From an uncultured Eubacteriales bacterium (GTDB lineage: Bacteria; Bacillota; Clostridia; Lachnospirales; Lachnospiraceae): a stretch of DNA of 7,972 bases. Below, piece after piece: positions 1 to 5,889 of the stretch. Every line of letters begins with the position of its first letter. The stretch's first letter is position 1. The translations under genes were made by a program, and so were the position numbers. Below the pieces are notes generated by a model. The model was given only the letters and a program-made list of their open reading frames with translations. It had not been told where the DNA came from and searched no databases. Location of the stretch: NCBI GenBank assembly GCA_900313855.1, contig OMSZ01000240.1, positions 1-7,972 of the forward strand. The letters run 5' to 3'.

Positions 1-10
1 ACTTTTGTTA

Positions 11-39
11 TAGACATAACGGGTAATTAGATGTAAAAT
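11..39 (+). promoter_or_regulatory. Likely sigma-A promoter of the HD-domain nucleotidase gene
   Basis: A -35 box TAGACA (11-16, one mismatch to TTGACA), a 17-bp spacer and a -10 box TAAAAT (34-39, one mismatch) lie upstream of the gene at 94, giving a predicted start near 46 and a leader of about 48 nt. A small inverted repeat GTTAT-AGAC-ATAAC (7-20) overlaps the -35 box. The window starts only 10 bases upstream, so other promoters further left cannot be excluded. Confidence 0.5.
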
Positions 40-93
40 CATCAGAAGTAAGATTGAGTTTTGGGTAACAGCAGAATATAGGAGTGAATTGTA

Positions 94-696
94 ATGGATG
101 ACGATATAAAGGATATTAGCAGTGCTTTCTATGCGATGATATCAAGGATGAAGTATATTAACAGATGGGCGCTTATGAGGAATTCATATCCCGAGAATTT
201 AAGCGAGCATTCTCTTGAGGTGGGAATTATAGCACATGCGCTTGCGGTGATCTCCAATAGGAAGTTAGGCAATAACCTTAATGCCGAACGTGCTGCGGTA
301 ATAGGGATGTATCATGATTGTACAGAGATCATTACCGGAGATATGCCGACGCCGATCAAGTATTATAATAAAGAGACTAAGGATGCTTATAAAAATGTCG
401 AGCGGCAGGCGGCTGAGGAACTGTTGTCATTGCTTCCGGATTATATGAGAGAGGAATATGAATCCGTATTGTTTATGCATGATGATGAGGAATACATCTG
501 GAAGCTTGTCAAAGCGGCTGACAGAATATCAGCTTATATCAAATGTATAGAAGAAGAGAAGACAGGTAATAAAGAATTCGGCAGCGCTAAGGCTGCGGTC
601 TATGAGAAACTGACACAGATGGATCTTCCGGAAGTTCGGATATTCTTTCAGGAGTTCATGGAGGGATATAAAAAGACACTAGATGAATTAAGGTAG
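94..696 (+). CDS. yfbR: HD-domain 5'-deoxynucleotidase, YfbR-like
   Basis: This 200-residue protein belongs to the HD metal-dependent phosphohydrolase superfamily and most resembles YfbR, a cytosolic enzyme that removes the 5' phosphate from deoxynucleoside monophosphates. The metal-binding set is complete: H39 (in NLSEHS), H74-D75 (in YHDCTE) and D143 (in KAADRIS). E78 follows the HD pair, and R24-W25 (in INRWALMR) match the Arg-Trp pair used for sugar and phosphate recognition in the E. coli enzyme. The length matches the family, which is about 200 residues. The start is secure: AGGAG at 80-84 lies 9 nt upstream and an in-frame TGA at 85-87 excludes a longer form. It ends before the glgA promoter and appears to be transcribed alone. 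The family fit is strong; the exact substrate (dAMP, dUMP or other) is inference. Confidence 0.85.
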   Translation: MDDDIKDISSAFYAMISRMKYINRWALMRNSYPENLSEHSLEVGIIAHALAVISNRKLGNNLNAERAAVIGMYHDCTEIITGDMPTPIKYYNKETKDAYKNVERQAAEELLSLLPDYMREEYESVLFMHDDEEYIWKLVKAADRISAYIKCIEEEKTGNKEFGSAKAAVYEKLTQMDLPEVRIFFQEFMEGYKKTLDELR

Positions 697-723
697 TAAA
701 TAATAAAAATGTAATCTTAATCA

Positions 724-752
724 TAGACAATAATTCGGAAAAAGGGTATAAT
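724..752 (+). promoter_or_regulatory. Sigma-A promoter of glgA
   Basis: A -35 box TAGACA (724-729), a 17-bp spacer and a perfect -10 box TATAAT (747-752) predict transcription starting near 759. The -35 hexamer is the same as that proposed for the upstream nucleotidase gene. The start point falls just after the left arm of a terminator-like hairpin. Confidence 0.75.
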
Positions 753-783
753 AGCAGGTAGCAGATTTTTGCGCCTGCTTTTT
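753..783 (+). terminator. Intrinsic terminator after the nucleotidase gene
   Basis: The arms AGCAGG (753-758) and CCTGCT (774-779) can pair, with an additional inner GC/GC pairing (761-762 with 771-772). The stem runs into five T residues (779-783). It would end transcripts arriving from the nucleotidase gene. Because the glgA start is predicted near 759, glgA's own RNA would lack the left arm and escape the hairpin. It could instead be a leader element if the true start lies further upstream. Confidence 0.6.
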
Positions 784-814
784 GCATGGTCATGAGAGAT
801 GGAGGATGTAGTGT

Positions 815-2266
815 ATGAAGAATATTTTATTTGTTGCATCAGAATGTGTTCCGTTTATTAAGACAGGAGGTCTTGCAGATGTTGTGGGAGCTCTTCCGAA
901 AATGTTTCCGAAAGAGGAATATGATGTCAGGGTGGTAATGCCCAACTACACTTGTATTCCGTGGGAATATAGAGAGAAATTTCAGTATGTTCATCATTTC
1001 TATATGGATCTTGGTCAGCGCTTTGAGAATGTTCATGTAGGTATTATGACTTACCAGATGGATGGTATAACCTATTATTTCATTGATAACGAATATTATT
1101 TTTCGGGCTGGGCACCATATGGTACTATAAGATTTGATATTGAGAAATTTACATTTTTCTCAAAGGCTGCGCTTGCTATCCTCCCGGTAATTAATTTTAA
1201 GCCTGATGTTATTCATTGTCATGACTGGCAGGCAGGACTTGTTCCGGTATATTTGAGAACATTGTATCATGATAATTCTTTCTTCTCCGGAACCAAGGTT
1301 ATTATGACTATTCACAATCTTAAGTTCCAGGGCGTTTGGGATGTTAAGACGTTCAAATATATATCAGGTCTTCCTGATTATGTATTTACTCCTGACAGAA
1401 TGGAGTTTTATAAAGACGGTAATATGCTAAAGGCCGGAATGGTATTTTCTGATTACATTACTACCGTAAGTGATACATATGCGGCAGAGATACAGACTCC
1501 TGAATATGGTGAGGGTCTTGATGATCTCTTAAGATTCCATAACAATAAGCTTTGCGGTATTGTCAATGGTATTGATTATGATGTATATGATCCTAATAAG
1601 GATGATAAGCTGTTTAAGAAATATAACATAAGAAGCTACAAGAAGGGCAAAGCCCAGAATAAGATCGAACTTCAGAAGGAGCTTGGACTTCCGGTTGATG
1701 AAGGCAAATATATGATCGGTATCATTTCAAGGCTTACTGATCAGAAGGGACTTGACCTTGTTGACTGGGTTATGGAGGGAATAGTTGATCCGTATGTTCA
1801 GTTCGTAGTAATAGGAACCGGTGAGCCTAAGTATGAGAATATGTTCAAGCATTATCAGTGGGTATATTCCGACAGGGTATCTGCCAACATTTTCTATTCT
1901 GATGAGCGTGCTCACAGATTATATGCTGCTGCGGATGCAATGCTTATGCCGTCACGTTTTGAGCCATGCGGTCTTACCCAGCTTATAGCACTTAGATATG
2001 GTACGGTGCCGATCGTAAGAGAGACGGGTGGTCTTAAGGATACGGTTGTTCCTTATAACGAATATGAAGGAACCGGAACAGGCTTCTCATTTACTAATTA
2101 TAATGCTGATGAGATGCTTAAGATCATTAACTATTCCAAGGAGATTTATTATGATCACAGGGATGACTGGAACAAGATGGTCGTTCGTGGAATGAAAGAG
2201 GATTTCTCTTGGGATAAATCAGCAGAGAAGTATATGCAGTTGTACAGCCTGCTGCTTGGATATTAA
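815..2266 (+). CDS. glgA: Glycogen (starch) synthase GlgA, ADP-glucose type
   Basis: A 483-residue GT5-family glycosyltransferase with the GT-B fold, which adds glucose from ADP-glucose to the non-reducing end of alpha-1,4-glucan, the elongation step of glycogen synthesis in the cytosol. The N-terminal hallmark KTGGLADV is at residues 16-23, the Lys of which contacts the sugar nucleotide. Further landmarks are DVIHCHDWQAG in the N-terminal domain, H167-N168 (in TIHNLKFQG), R306 and K311 (in SRLTDQKGLDL) of the nucleotide-binding site, and the catalytic-region E383 in RFEPCGLTQL. The length is normal for bacterial GlgA (about 475-490). GGAGG (801-805) lies 9 nt before the ATG. No other glycogen gene (glgB, glgC, glgD, glgP) is present here, so it stands apart from a glg operon, with its own promoter and terminator. 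Confidence 0.97.
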   Translation: MKNILFVASECVPFIKTGGLADVVGALPKMFPKEEYDVRVVMPNYTCIPWEYREKFQYVHHFYMDLGQRFENVHVGIMTYQMDGITYYFIDNEYYFSGWAPYGTIRFDIEKFTFFSKAALAILPVINFKPDVIHCHDWQAGLVPVYLRTLYHDNSFFSGTKVIMTIHNLKFQGVWDVKTFKYISGLPDYVFTPDRMEFYKDGNMLKAGMVFSDYITTVSDTYAAEIQTPEYGEGLDDLLRFHNNKLCGIVNGIDYDVYDPNKDDKLFKKYNIRSYKKGKAQNKIELQKELGLPVDEGKYMIGIISRLTDQKGLDLVDWVMEGIVDPYVQFVVIGTGEPKYENMFKHYQWVYSDRVSANIFYSDERAHRLYAAADAMLMPSRFEPCGLTQLIALRYGTVPIVRETGGLKDTVVPYNEYEGTGTGFSFTNYNADEMLKIINYSKEIYYDHRDDWNKMVVRGMKEDFSWDKSAEKYMQLYSLLLGY

Positions 2267-2287
2267 GATTTCCAATTAATAGAATAT

Positions 2288-2325
2288 TGCGAAACTCATA
2301 CATTATTGTCTGGGTTTCGCATTTT
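2288..2325 (+). terminator. Intrinsic terminator of glgA
   Basis: The arms at 2288-2298 and 2311-2321 (core TGCGAAAC / GTTTCGCA) form an 11-bp stem with one G-U pair and a 12-nt loop, followed by TTTT at 2322-2325. It begins 21 nt after the glgA stop codon. The T tract is short, so termination may be incomplete and some read-through into serS is possible. Confidence 0.75.
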
Positions 2326-2335
2326 AATGTAAAAT
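2306..2335 (+). promoter_or_regulatory. Possible promoter of serS
   Basis: TTGTCT (2306-2311), an 18-bp spacer and TAAAAT (2330-2335) fit a sigma-A promoter with a start near 2342 and a leader of about 22 nt. The -35 box lies in the loop of the glgA terminator. The -35 is weak (4 of 6), and a second AT-rich -10-like stretch is at 2338-2344. The space is too short for a T-box riboswitch, and no T-box sequence is visible. Confidence 0.4.
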
Positions 2336-2363
2336 GATTATAAATGATACAAGGAGAACGAAA

Positions 2364-3641
2364 ATGATCGATATCAAATTTTTGCGTGAGAACCCTGATG
2401 TGGTTAAACAGAACATCAAGAACAAATTCCAGGATGAGAAGCTTCCGTTGGTAGATGAGGTTATTGAGCTTGACCAGAAGAGTCGTGAGGCCAAGGGAAA
2501 GGCTGATGCTTTAAGAGCCGAAAGAAATAAAATCTCTAAGCAGATCGGTGCGCTTATGGCGCAGGGTAAAAAGGAGGAGGCTGAGGAGACTAAGAAGCTT
2601 GTAACTGAGAAATCAGAAGAGCTTGCAGCCTTAGAGGAGCAGGAAAGAGAATTTTCTGAAAAGGTTAATAAGATAATGATGGTCATTCCTAATATAATCG
2701 ATCCGTCTGTTCCGATCGGTAAGGATGACAGCGAGAATGTTGAGATTGAGAAATTCGGTGATCCGGTTGTACCTGATTTTGAGATCCCTTATCATACAGA
2801 GATTATGGAGAAGTTTAACGGTATAGATCTTGATGCTGCAGGTAAGGTTGCAGGTAATGGTTTCTATTATCTTATGGGTGATATAGCAAGACTCCATTCT
2901 GCTATTATTTCTTATGCGAGAGATTTTATGATCGACAGAGGTTTTACTTACTGTGTGCCTCCATTTATGATCAGATCCAATGTGGTTACAGGCGTTATGA
3001 GCTTTGCCGAAATGGATGCGATGATGTATAAGATTGAGGGTGAAGACCTGTATCTTATCGGAACAAGTGAACATTCAATGATCGGTAAATTCATCGATAC
3101 TATCATCAAAGAGGATCAGCTTCCTAAGACTTTGACAAGTTATTCTCCATGCTTTAGGAAAGAGAAGGGAGCTCATGGCATAGAGGAAAGAGGAGTATAC
3201 AGAATCCATCAGTTTGAAAAGCAGGAAATGATCGTGGTATGCAAGCCGGAGGAGAGCCCGATGTGGTTTGACAAGCTATGGCAGAATACCGTGGATCTGT
3301 TCAGAAGTCTTGATATACCGGTTAGAACATTAGAGTGCTGTTCGGGAGATCTTGCCGATCTTAAGGTTAAATCAATCGATGTTGAGGCATGGTCACCTAG
3401 ACAGAAGAAATATTTTGAGGTTGGAAGCTGCTCAAATCTTGGTGATGCCCAGGCAAGACGGTTAAAGATCCGTGTAGACGGAGAGAACGGCAAATATTTC
3501 GCGCATACCCTTAATAATACTGTTGTTGCACCGCCGCGTATGCTCATCGCGTTTCTTGAGAATAATTTAAATGAAGACGGAACGGTCAATATTCCTAAGG
3601 TGTTACAGCCGTATATGGGTGGTAAGGAAAAAATTGAGTGA
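2364..3641 (+). CDS. serS: Serine--tRNA ligase (SerRS)
   Basis: A class II aminoacyl-tRNA synthetase of 425 residues that charges tRNA-Ser (and tRNA-Sec) with serine in the cytosol. Residues 1 to about 110 form the long antiparallel coiled-coil arm that grips the tRNA, rich in Glu and Lys; the catalytic domain follows. The serine-site motif is T234-S235-E236-H237, motif 2 spans F264-R265-K266-E267 to H282-Q283-F284-E285, and the motif 3 arginine is R392 in VVAPPRMLIAFLENN. The ATG at 2364 is preferred over an in-frame ATG at 2334, because AAGGAG lies just upstream of it and the protein then begins with the normal family N-terminus MIDIKFLRENPD. Motif 2 and 3 wording differs from the E. coli and Bacillus enzymes (see findings), but all expected parts are present and the gene looks intact. 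Confidence 0.96.
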   Translation: MIDIKFLRENPDVVKQNIKNKFQDEKLPLVDEVIELDQKSREAKGKADALRAERNKISKQIGALMAQGKKEEAEETKKLVTEKSEELAALEEQEREFSEKVNKIMMVIPNIIDPSVPIGKDDSENVEIEKFGDPVVPDFEIPYHTEIMEKFNGIDLDAAGKVAGNGFYYLMGDIARLHSAIISYARDFMIDRGFTYCVPPFMIRSNVVTGVMSFAEMDAMMYKIEGEDLYLIGTSEHSMIGKFIDTIIKEDQLPKTLTSYSPCFRKEKGAHGIEERGVYRIHQFEKQEMIVVCKPEESPMWFDKLWQNTVDLFRSLDIPVRTLECCSGDLADLKVKSIDVEAWSPRQKKYFEVGSCSNLGDAQARRLKIRVDGENGKYFAHTLNNTVVAPPRMLIAFLENNLNEDGTVNIPKVLQPYMGGKEKIE

Positions 3642-3649
3642 TAATAGAT

Positions 3650-3687
3650 AAGATAACAGGATGCGCTTTGCATCCTGTTATCTTTTT
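3650..3687 (+). terminator. Strong intrinsic terminator of serS
   Basis: The arms at 3650-3664 and 3670-3684 (AGATAACAGGATGC with its exact complement, plus one A-T pair) make a perfect 15-bp stem with a 5-nt loop, followed by a T run to 3687. It starts 9 nt after the serS stop codon. On the minus strand it is not followed by a clean T run, so it is a weaker terminator for the converging lysR gene. Confidence 0.9.
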
Positions 3688-3798
3688 GTTATCTATATTT
3701 CTATCTTTATTTATTATCTTACTGTTATCTTTATTTCTAGCTTTATTGTTATCTATATTTCTATCTTTATATCTTTATATATTATCTTATTGTTATCT
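3686..3798. repeat. AT-rich imperfect tandem repeat, 60-bp period
   Basis: A 25-bp block at 3686-3710 recurs exactly at 3746-3770, a 60-bp offset. The following 19-bp block at 3712-3730 recurs at 3780-3798 with one change, offset 68 because of an 8-bp insertion of ATCTTTAT. The stretch is made of T, A and C on the plus strand with almost no G, and the word GTTATCT occurs five times including once in the serS terminator. The last copy overlaps the stop codon of lysR. It probably arose by local duplication or slippage; no function is evident. Confidence 0.8.
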
Positions 3799-4674
3799 GT
3801 CTTTTATAGCCTTGAAATAATCTAATATATGCTTATGCATGGACTTGACGGCAGGAGCCATAAGATCTTCATTTATTGAGCATACACCTATTGTGCGGTG
3901 TTCCGATGGACGCAGGGAATATGTGTTGACATCAAAGGGGATGTTCTGCATAACAAGCTGAGGCATTATACATATACCAAGTCCTGCCGCTACCATTGCA
4001 ATCTGGCTTAGATCATCAACTACATAACAGGAAGAATGAATATTAAGATTGTATTTCTGGAATAACTCCTGAATGTCCGCATCGGTACTTTCCATCTGTG
4101 AAATGAATTTCTCGTTGCTTACCTCTATGGGTTCAATGTATTTTGAATGGCGGCATTTATAGGATTTGGGCGTTACAACCAACAACTCGTCTTCATATAC
4201 AGGTATGAGTTTTAATTCCTTGCAGCTTGAATCGGATAGAAAACCGATATCAACAACGCCGGTTTTTAACCATTTATATACATCATCATAGGTTCCCTGA
4301 TATATTTTGATCTCAATGTTTGGATGTTTTTTGGAAAATTCCTCGACTATATCCGGAATAAAGCTTGTGCATACGGAAGAAAAAGTTCCGATCTTAACGG
4401 AACCGTGTGTCAGTCCATTGAATTCGGATATTGCCTGCTGAAGCTTTGTATCGCTGTTCAATACCGTAAGAATATAAGGCTGAAGATTTTCACCGTAGCT
4501 TGTGAGTGTTATACCGTTCTTGTTCCTGTTAAATAGAGGGAAGCCTAATTCCTTTTCCATTGTAGATATTGCGTGACTGATGGCGGAGGGGGTTAGGTTC
4601 ATGACCTGTGCCGCCTTTAAAAAACTGCCTTGTTCGATAACTGTCTGAAATATCTGATATGATAGTAATGTCAT
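3793..4674 (-). CDS. LysR-family transcriptional regulator
   Basis: A 293-residue LysR-type transcriptional regulator, a DNA-binding protein that usually works as a tetramer and responds to a small-molecule ligand. The winged helix-turn-helix is at residues 1-60, with recognition-helix wording TPSAISHAISTMEKELG and wing FNRNKNGITLTSYG. A linker helix follows to about residue 88. The effector-binding domain runs from about 92 (VKIGTFSSVCTSFIPDIV) to the end and has the usual periplasmic-binding-like pattern, for example GVVDIGFLSD and MVAAGLGICIMPQLV. The length is typical. GGAAGG lies 6 nt before the ATG. The gene diverges from yebC and shares a 253-bp promoter region with a LysR-type box. 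The ligand and the regulon cannot be read from sequence; no metabolic target operon lies next to it. Confidence 0.93.
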   Translation of the reverse strand: MTLLSYQIFQTVIEQGSFLKAAQVMNLTPSAISHAISTMEKELGFPLFNRNKNGITLTSYGENLQPYILTVLNSDTKLQQAISEFNGLTHGSVKIGTFSSVCTSFIPDIVEEFSKKHPNIEIKIYQGTYDDVYKWLKTGVVDIGFLSDSSCKELKLIPVYEDELLVVTPKSYKCRHSKYIEPIEVSNEKFISQMESTDADIQELFQKYNLNIHSSCYVVDDLSQIAMVAAGLGICIMPQLVMQNIPFDVNTYSLRPSEHRTIGVCSINEDLMAPAVKSMHKHILDYFKAIKDR

Positions 4675-4717
4675 TATTTACCTTCCTTTCCTTTATTTCA
4701 ACGCTGCCGCTTTGCTC

Positions 4718-4746
4718 ATTTTATCACATGTGTTAATAGCTTTCAA
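4718..4746 (-). promoter_or_regulatory. Sigma-A promoter of the lysR gene
   Basis: Read on the minus strand, -35 TTGAAA (plus-strand 4741-4746), a 17-bp spacer and -10 TAAAAT (4718-4723) preceded by TGA, an extended -10 element. Transcription would start near 4711 and leave a leader of about 37 nt. Confidence 0.7.
4721..4736. promoter_or_regulatory. Near-perfect palindrome inside the lysR promoter
   Basis: TTATCACATGTGTTAA is a 16-bp palindrome with one mismatched pair, centred on CACATGTG. It lies between the -10 and -35 boxes of the lysR promoter, where a bound protein would block RNA polymerase. It may be an operator for an unknown repressor, or chance. Confidence 0.3.
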
Positions 4747-4762
4747 TTATAACATGAATATT

Positions 4763-4777
4763 ATTCAACTAATGAAT
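4763..4777. promoter_or_regulatory. Candidate LysR-type binding box (T-N11-A)
   Basis: ATTCA-ACTAA-TGAAT is a perfect 5-bp-arm interrupted palindrome with the T-N11-A form typical of LysR-type recognition sites. Its centre (4770) is about 59 bp upstream of the predicted lysR start and 64 bp upstream of the predicted yebC start, the usual position of such sites. Further TTCA/TGAA pairs flank it: TTCA-N9-TGAA at 4742-4758 overlaps the lysR -35, and TTCA-TGCT-TGAA at 4792-4803 overlaps the yebC -35. Confidence 0.55.
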
Positions 4778-4798
4778 CCTGCATGTTGTAATTCATGC

Positions 4799-4827
4799 TT
4801 GAAATTGTTATAGGCTAGTGATACAAT
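4799..4827 (+). promoter_or_regulatory. Sigma-A promoter of yebC
   Basis: -35 TTGAAA (4799-4804), a 17-bp spacer and -10 TACAAT (4822-4827) preceded by TGA, an extended -10. The start is predicted near 4834, giving a leader of about 94 nt, the longest in this window. Confidence 0.7.
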
Positions 4828-4885
4828 TATCGGAGTTTTGCAGAACCGATTAATACATATTGTCTTTGATCGCTTTTTTGAATTG

Positions 4886-4903
4886 GTTTTGTGATCATAA
4901 AAC
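4886..4903 (+). promoter_or_regulatory. Palindrome or hairpin in the yebC leader
   Basis: GTTTTGTGATCATAAAAC is an 18-bp palindrome with one G/T mismatch. As RNA it gives a 7-bp stem (one G-U) with a GAUC loop, ending 13 nt before the AGGAG at 4917-4921. It could be a DNA operator or a weak RNA hairpin near the ribosome binding site; it has no T run, so it is not a terminator. Confidence 0.35.
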
Positions 4904-4927
4904 AATTATTTCTGAGAGGAGTAAGAA

Positions 4928-5656
4928 ATGTCAGGACATTCAAAATTTGCAAACATTAAGCATAAAAAGGAAAAAAATGATGCAGCTAAGGGTAAGATCT
5001 TCACTATAATCGGACGTGAGATCGCAGTTGCGGTAAAGGAAGGCGGAGCAGATCCTAATAATAATTCTAAGCTTCGCGATGTTATCGCTAAGGCTAAAGC
5101 CAATAATATGCCGAATGATACGATCGAGCGTGGAATTAAGAAGGCTGCCGGAGATGCCAATTCAGTTAATTATGTTTCTATCACATACGAAGGCTATGGT
5201 CCTAATGGTACAGCTATTATTGTTGATGCTCTTACGGATAACAAGAATAGAACTGCCTCTAATGTTAGGAATGCATTTACAAAGGGTGGAGGTAATGTAG
5301 GAACAACAGGTTGTGTGTCTTTCATGTTTGACCAGAAGGGTCAGATTATTATCGATAAAGAAGAATGTGAAATGGAAGCAGATGATCTTATGATGATGGC
5401 ACTCGATGCAGGGGCAGAGGACTTCTCTGAGGAGGAGGACAGCTATGAGATCCTTACTGCACCGGACGATTTTTCTGCTGTTCGCGAAGCATTAGAGAAG
5501 GACGGAATCCCTATGGCTTCAGCCGAGGTTACTATGGTTCCGCAGAATTATGTTGAGCTTACTTCAGACGAGGACATCAAGAAGATGAACAAGATACTCG
5601 ATCTTCTCGATGAGGATGACGATGTGCAGGCGGTTTACCACAACTGGGATGAGTAA
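4928..5656 (+). CDS. yebC: YebC/PmpR (TACO1) family protein
   Basis: A 242-residue member of the YebC/TACO1 family. These proteins have long been annotated as DNA-binding regulators (PmpR type), while more recent work on YebC and on mitochondrial TACO1 supports a ribosome-associated role in translation, notably through proline-rich stretches. Family signatures are the N-terminal [18 protein letters not shown] and GKIFT, then [18 protein letters not shown] and IERGIKKA in the first domain (about 1-80), and [27 protein letters not shown] and [11 protein letters not shown] in the later domains. The usual Trp of SGHSKW is Phe here. The length is normal. AGGAG (4917-4921) lies 6 nt before the ATG. 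It has its own promoter and terminator and is not next to ruvC as in some bacteria. Family membership is firm; the molecular role in this organism is inferred. Confidence 0.95.
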   Translation: MSGHSKFANIKHKKEKNDAAKGKIFTIIGREIAVAVKEGGADPNNNSKLRDVIAKAKANNMPNDTIERGIKKAAGDANSVNYVSITYEGYGPNGTAIIVDALTDNKNRTASNVRNAFTKGGGNVGTTGCVSFMFDQKGQIIIDKEECEMEADDLMMMALDAGAEDFSEEEDSYEILTAPDDFSAVREALEKDGIPMASAEVTMVPQNYVELTSDEDIKKMNKILDLLDEDDDVQAVYHNWDE

Positions 5657-5690
5657 GAGTTGGTTGATCGAATATAGATGGTAAAGTTAT

Positions 5691-5749
5691 ATGCCTCCTT
5701 TTGTATTTCATGGCGTGATTGTTTATGAGTACAAAAGGAGGCATTTTTT
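5691..5749 (+). terminator. Strong intrinsic terminator of yebC
   Basis: A perfect 15-bp stem (5691-5705 with 5730-5744, core TGCCTCCTTTTGTA) closes a 24-nt loop that holds a smaller TCAT/ATGA pairing, followed by six T residues (5744-5749). It begins 34 nt after the yebC stop. The right arm happens to contain AAAGGAGG, a perfect Shine-Dalgarno sequence, paired with CCTCC in the left arm. Confidence 0.92.
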
Positions 5750-5804
5750 GACTTTGAATAGTAAATATTGCCGGAATGTTGACAGGTATTGGAGTGACAT
5801 TCGA

Positions 5805-5833
5805 TTGACGCATTTTATAAAAAATGATATAAT
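5805..5833 (+). promoter_or_regulatory. Near-consensus promoter of the histidine kinase gene
   Basis: -35 TTGACG (5805-5810, one mismatch), a 17-bp spacer and a perfect -10 TATAAT (5828-5833) preceded by TGA, an extended -10. This is the strongest-looking promoter in the window. Transcription should start near 5840, giving a leader of about 50 nt. A short inverted repeat TGTG-N7-CACA (5839-5853) sits right at the start point. Confidence 0.85.
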
Positions 5834-5889
5834 AATCGTGTGATTTATGCACATTTTTAACAAATAATGGGGTTTTTTGGTAGAATGAT

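Noticed and set aside
697..814. glgA leader considered as a riboswitch.
   Set aside because: The predicted leader is only about 55 nt and holds no structure beyond the partial terminator hairpin.
2334..2363. Upstream in-frame ATG giving serS ten extra residues (MIINDTRRTK).
   Set aside because: It lies on top of the predicted -10 region, lacks a ribosome binding site and adds residues absent from the family; ATG 2364 has AAGGAG just upstream.
2631..3074. 147-codon open frame on the minus strand inside serS.
   Set aside because: It is antisense to an intact conserved gene, has no ribosome binding site and no protein-like features; the same holds for a 154-codon antisense frame at 3209-3673.
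3638..3820. 60-codon open frame from a GTG overlapping the serS stop, encoding a Leu/Ile/Ser-rich, membrane-like peptide.
   Set aside because: It translates the serS terminator and the AT-rich repeat; its hydrophobic look follows from T-rich codons, and it runs into the end of lysR on the other strand.
4829..4850. Inverted repeat ATCGG...CCGAT at the yebC start site, considered as an RNA leader hairpin.
   Set aside because: The left arm lies upstream of or at the predicted start, the inner part does not pair well, and no T run follows.
5748..5843. 31-codon frame starting at TTG 6 nt after a perfect AAAGGAGG.
   Set aside because: The Shine-Dalgarno-like sequence is the right arm of the yebC terminator, the start lies in its T run, and the frame covers the histidine kinase promoter; nothing in the peptide suggests a gene.
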